This document shows positions 62,888 through 64,000 of a stretch of 64,000 nt of DNA, one piece after another. Both the position numbers and the translations under genes were made by a program. The stretch covers positions 1-64,000 of the forward strand of contig CAMAWT010000016.1 of assembly GCA_945862065.1 (NCBI GenBank). The letters run 5' to 3'. Position 1 is the first letter of the stretch; each line of letters opens with the position of its first letter. The notes beneath the pieces are model-generated. The model did no database searches. It saw only the letters and a program-made list of their open reading frames with translations, and was not told where the DNA came from. Origin of the DNA: Flavobacterium psychrophilum. Its GTDB lineage: Bacteria; Bacteroidota; Bacteroidia; Flavobacteriales; Flavobacteriaceae.

Positions 62888-63030
62888 AACGGGTTTGTAC
62901 CGTATGCCCGCATGAGGGATTGAGGCGGTATCCTTTTGTGCAGCGCAGCGGAGCAAAAGATAAAGCCGAAAGCCCGACGGCAAAAGCCCTAAACGGTTTG
63001 TAGGTTTGGGCTTTTGCCGGCATGCCCAAA
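62888..63030 (-). repeat. Dispersed palindromic element, copy 7
   Basis: The printed strand has GGGATTGAGGCGGTATCC, a hairpin with the stem CTTTTG/CAAAAG, GATAAAGCCGAAAGCCCGAC, and a second long hairpin (GGCAAAAGCCC paired with GGGCTTTTGCC) before GCCCAAA. It ends 5 bp from the stop of the gamma-carbonic-anhydrase-like gene in that gene's orientation. Confidence 0.82.
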
Positions 63031-63035
63031 TATGG

Positions 63036-63551
63036 CTATTCTTCTTTGAACCAACTGGAATACATAACATAATTATTAGATATTCGGTCTATTTCGGATG
63101 CAAAATTAGATTGGTCGATGTCTTTTACCTTTTTGGCAGGTACGCCGGCATAAATAGTCCCTGATTCTACTACTGTATTTTGGGTAATGACTGCTCCGGC
63201 AGCGATGATGGTATTGCTGTGAATTGTGCAATTGTCCATAATGATTGCGCCCATGCCGACAAGCACATTGTCGTGGATGGTGCATCCGTGAACAATGGCA
63301 TTGTGACCAACGGAAACGTTGTTGCCAATGATGGTGGGGTGTTTTTGATAGGTACAATGGACAACCGCGCCATCTTGAATGTTGACTTTGTTTCCTATCT
63401 TGATGAAGTTTACATCACCTCGAAGCACCGCATTGAACCAAATACTGCATTGCTGTCCAATGGTTACATCGCCAACAATAGTTGCGTTTTCTGCAATGTA
63501 ACAATCTGCTGGAATGGAAGGTGATTTTCCGTTTACTGATTTAATAACCAT
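63036..63551 (-). CDS. Gamma carbonic anhydrase family protein
   Basis: The 171-residue product is a left-handed beta-helix of hexapeptide repeats (ATIVGDVTIGQQCSIW, VLRGDVNFIKIG, VNIQDGAVVH). The three metal-ligand His positions appear in VVHCTY, VSVGHNAIVHGC. Relatives such as YrdA/PaaY may have carbonic anhydrase or acyl-CoA thioesterase roles; the true activity is unknown. Length is typical. A terminator separates it from the PorP/SprF gene upstream. Confidence 0.9.
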   Translation of the reverse strand: MVIKSVNGKSPSIPADCYIAENATIVGDVTIGQQCSIWFNAVLRGDVNFIKIGNKVNIQDGAVVHCTYQKHPTIIGNNVSVGHNAIVHGCTIHDNVLVGMGAIIMDNCTIHSNTIIAAGAVITQNTVVESGTIYAGVPAKKVKDIDQSNFASEIDRISNNYVMYSSWFKEE

Positions 63552-63565
63552 ACTTTTTTGTGCTA

Positions 63566-63591
63566 AAAAAATCCCGAAAATATCGGGATTT
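63566..63591 (-). terminator. Terminator between the PorP/SprF and gamma-CA genes
   Basis: AAATCCCGA and TCGGGATTT form a perfect 9-bp stem around AAATA, with A7 before it on the printed strand, giving a U-run on the minus-strand transcript. Confidence 0.85.
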
Positions 63592-63598
63592 GAATAAA

Positions 63599-64000
63599 TT
63601 AATTAACCGCAGGGCAGTTACAGTGGTACTTTTCTCGTTCGCAGTTCAAGTTAATACCTAATGTAATTTGGTGAAAACCACCGTTGGTAAAATTGATGTT
63701 TCCTAATAAATGTGAATAGGTGTAAGACACAACATATTGATTGTAATTTACTCCGATAATTGGGGTAATGTATTGTAATTTTTGAGTAGCTATAGCGTTT
63801 CCATTTAGGTATTGAGCACCATCCAATGATCTTCTGTAAGATAATGTACCCCAAAGTTTACCAAAATCCATAGATTTGTAAACTTTCATATTTAAATCTA
63901 CAATTGATTCTTTGGTTGCAAAAATATTTTGAAACATAACTGAGGGTTCAAATAATAAATTGTCTGAGTCACCAAAAGTGTAACCTGCATTCAAGACTAC
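63599..64000 (-). CDS. PorP/SprF family T9SS-associated outer-membrane protein (5' end beyond window)
   Basis: The 133 visible codons are the C-terminal part of the gene; the start lies past the right edge. LNAGYTFGDSDNLLFEPSVM, LWGTLSYRRSLDGAQY, LQYITPIIGVNYNQYVVSYT, then NGGFHQITLGINLNC and a CNCPAVN end are typical of the PorP/SprF family, which supports type IX secretion and gliding adhesins, often encoded after a large secreted protein. The C-terminus ends in the family's Cys-rich tail. Confidence 0.88.
   Translation of the reverse strand, partial: VVLNAGYTFGDSDNLLFEPSVMFQNIFATKESIVDLNMKVYKSMDFGKLWGTLSYRRSLDGAQYLNGNAIATQKLQYITPIIGVNYNQYVVSYTYSHLLGNINFTNGGFHQITLGINLNCEREKYHCNCPAVN

Noticed and set aside
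15698..63030. CRISPR array from recurring ~110-bp repeats
   Set aside because: Copies are kilobases apart, imperfect and palindromic, without regular spacers or cas genes.

Overview
The window is chromosomal DNA from a member of the Bacteroidota, most likely Flavobacterium or a close relative. The signs are low G+C (about one third by eye), TAnnTTTG-type -7 promoter boxes, a type IX secretion (T9SS) sorting domain, a PorP/SprF-like protein, a DPP11-type S46 peptidase and flavobacterial families such as the DUF6089 protein between nadK and uppS. There is no plasmid, prophage, transposase, integrase or CRISPR array.

Layout. 1-3445: three minus-strand genes for surface proteins (T9SS-sorted protein, small beta-barrel, huge repeat protein cut by the left edge). 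3.7-15.7 kb: AraC-type regulator, DUF1508 protein, small lipoproteins, DPP11 peptidase, waaA, a sugar aminotransferase, galE, an EamA transporter, fabD and an unknown membrane-anchored protein. 15.9-20.3 kb: pirin, a Cys-rich exported protein, purT and a U32-family RNA-modification enzyme. 20.6-20.9 kb: tRNA-Leu and tRNA-Gly. 21-36 kb: mutS, a DUF1573 protein, a SpoU methyltransferase, a folK-deoxynucleoside kinase fusion, sppA, an AsmA-like protein, a SPOR protein, a DUF2797 protein, a GH3 protein and serB. 36.4-39.3 kb: a small AT-rich accessory patch (XRE regulator, frameshifted secreted peptide, exported protein, thioredoxin-like protein, gene debris, lipoprotein). 39.3-45.4 kb: clpX, clpP, tig, a holin-family protein, a hydrolase and pdxJ. 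45.5-53.7 kb: a co-directional envelope cluster (CBS protein, nadK, DUF6089 protein, uppS, bamA, two OmpH/Skp proteins, murI).

The most unusual part is 53.9-62.3 kb. About 7.9 kb is bracketed by two roughly 90% identical copies of the 3' end of a secreted endonuclease gene; the left copy is a truncated remnant. Inside is a six-gene minus-strand operon behind one good promoter: an LPP20-type lipoprotein, a DUF4384 protein, a FISUMP-domain protein, a small putative DNA-binding protein, an exported caspase-like (C14) protease with intact His/Cys, and a tandem-FISUMP protein. A separate lipoprotein gene lies upstream. I propose this operon as the best candidate for an undescribed system: an envelope-located caspase module.

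A second genome-scale signal is a family of seven dispersed palindromic elements of about 100-145 bp. All sit between genes, mostly just past a stop codon and in the same orientation, and their hairpin stems differ in sequence but still pair. The window ends in a gamma-carbonic-anhydrase-like gene and a PorP/SprF gene cut by the right edge.
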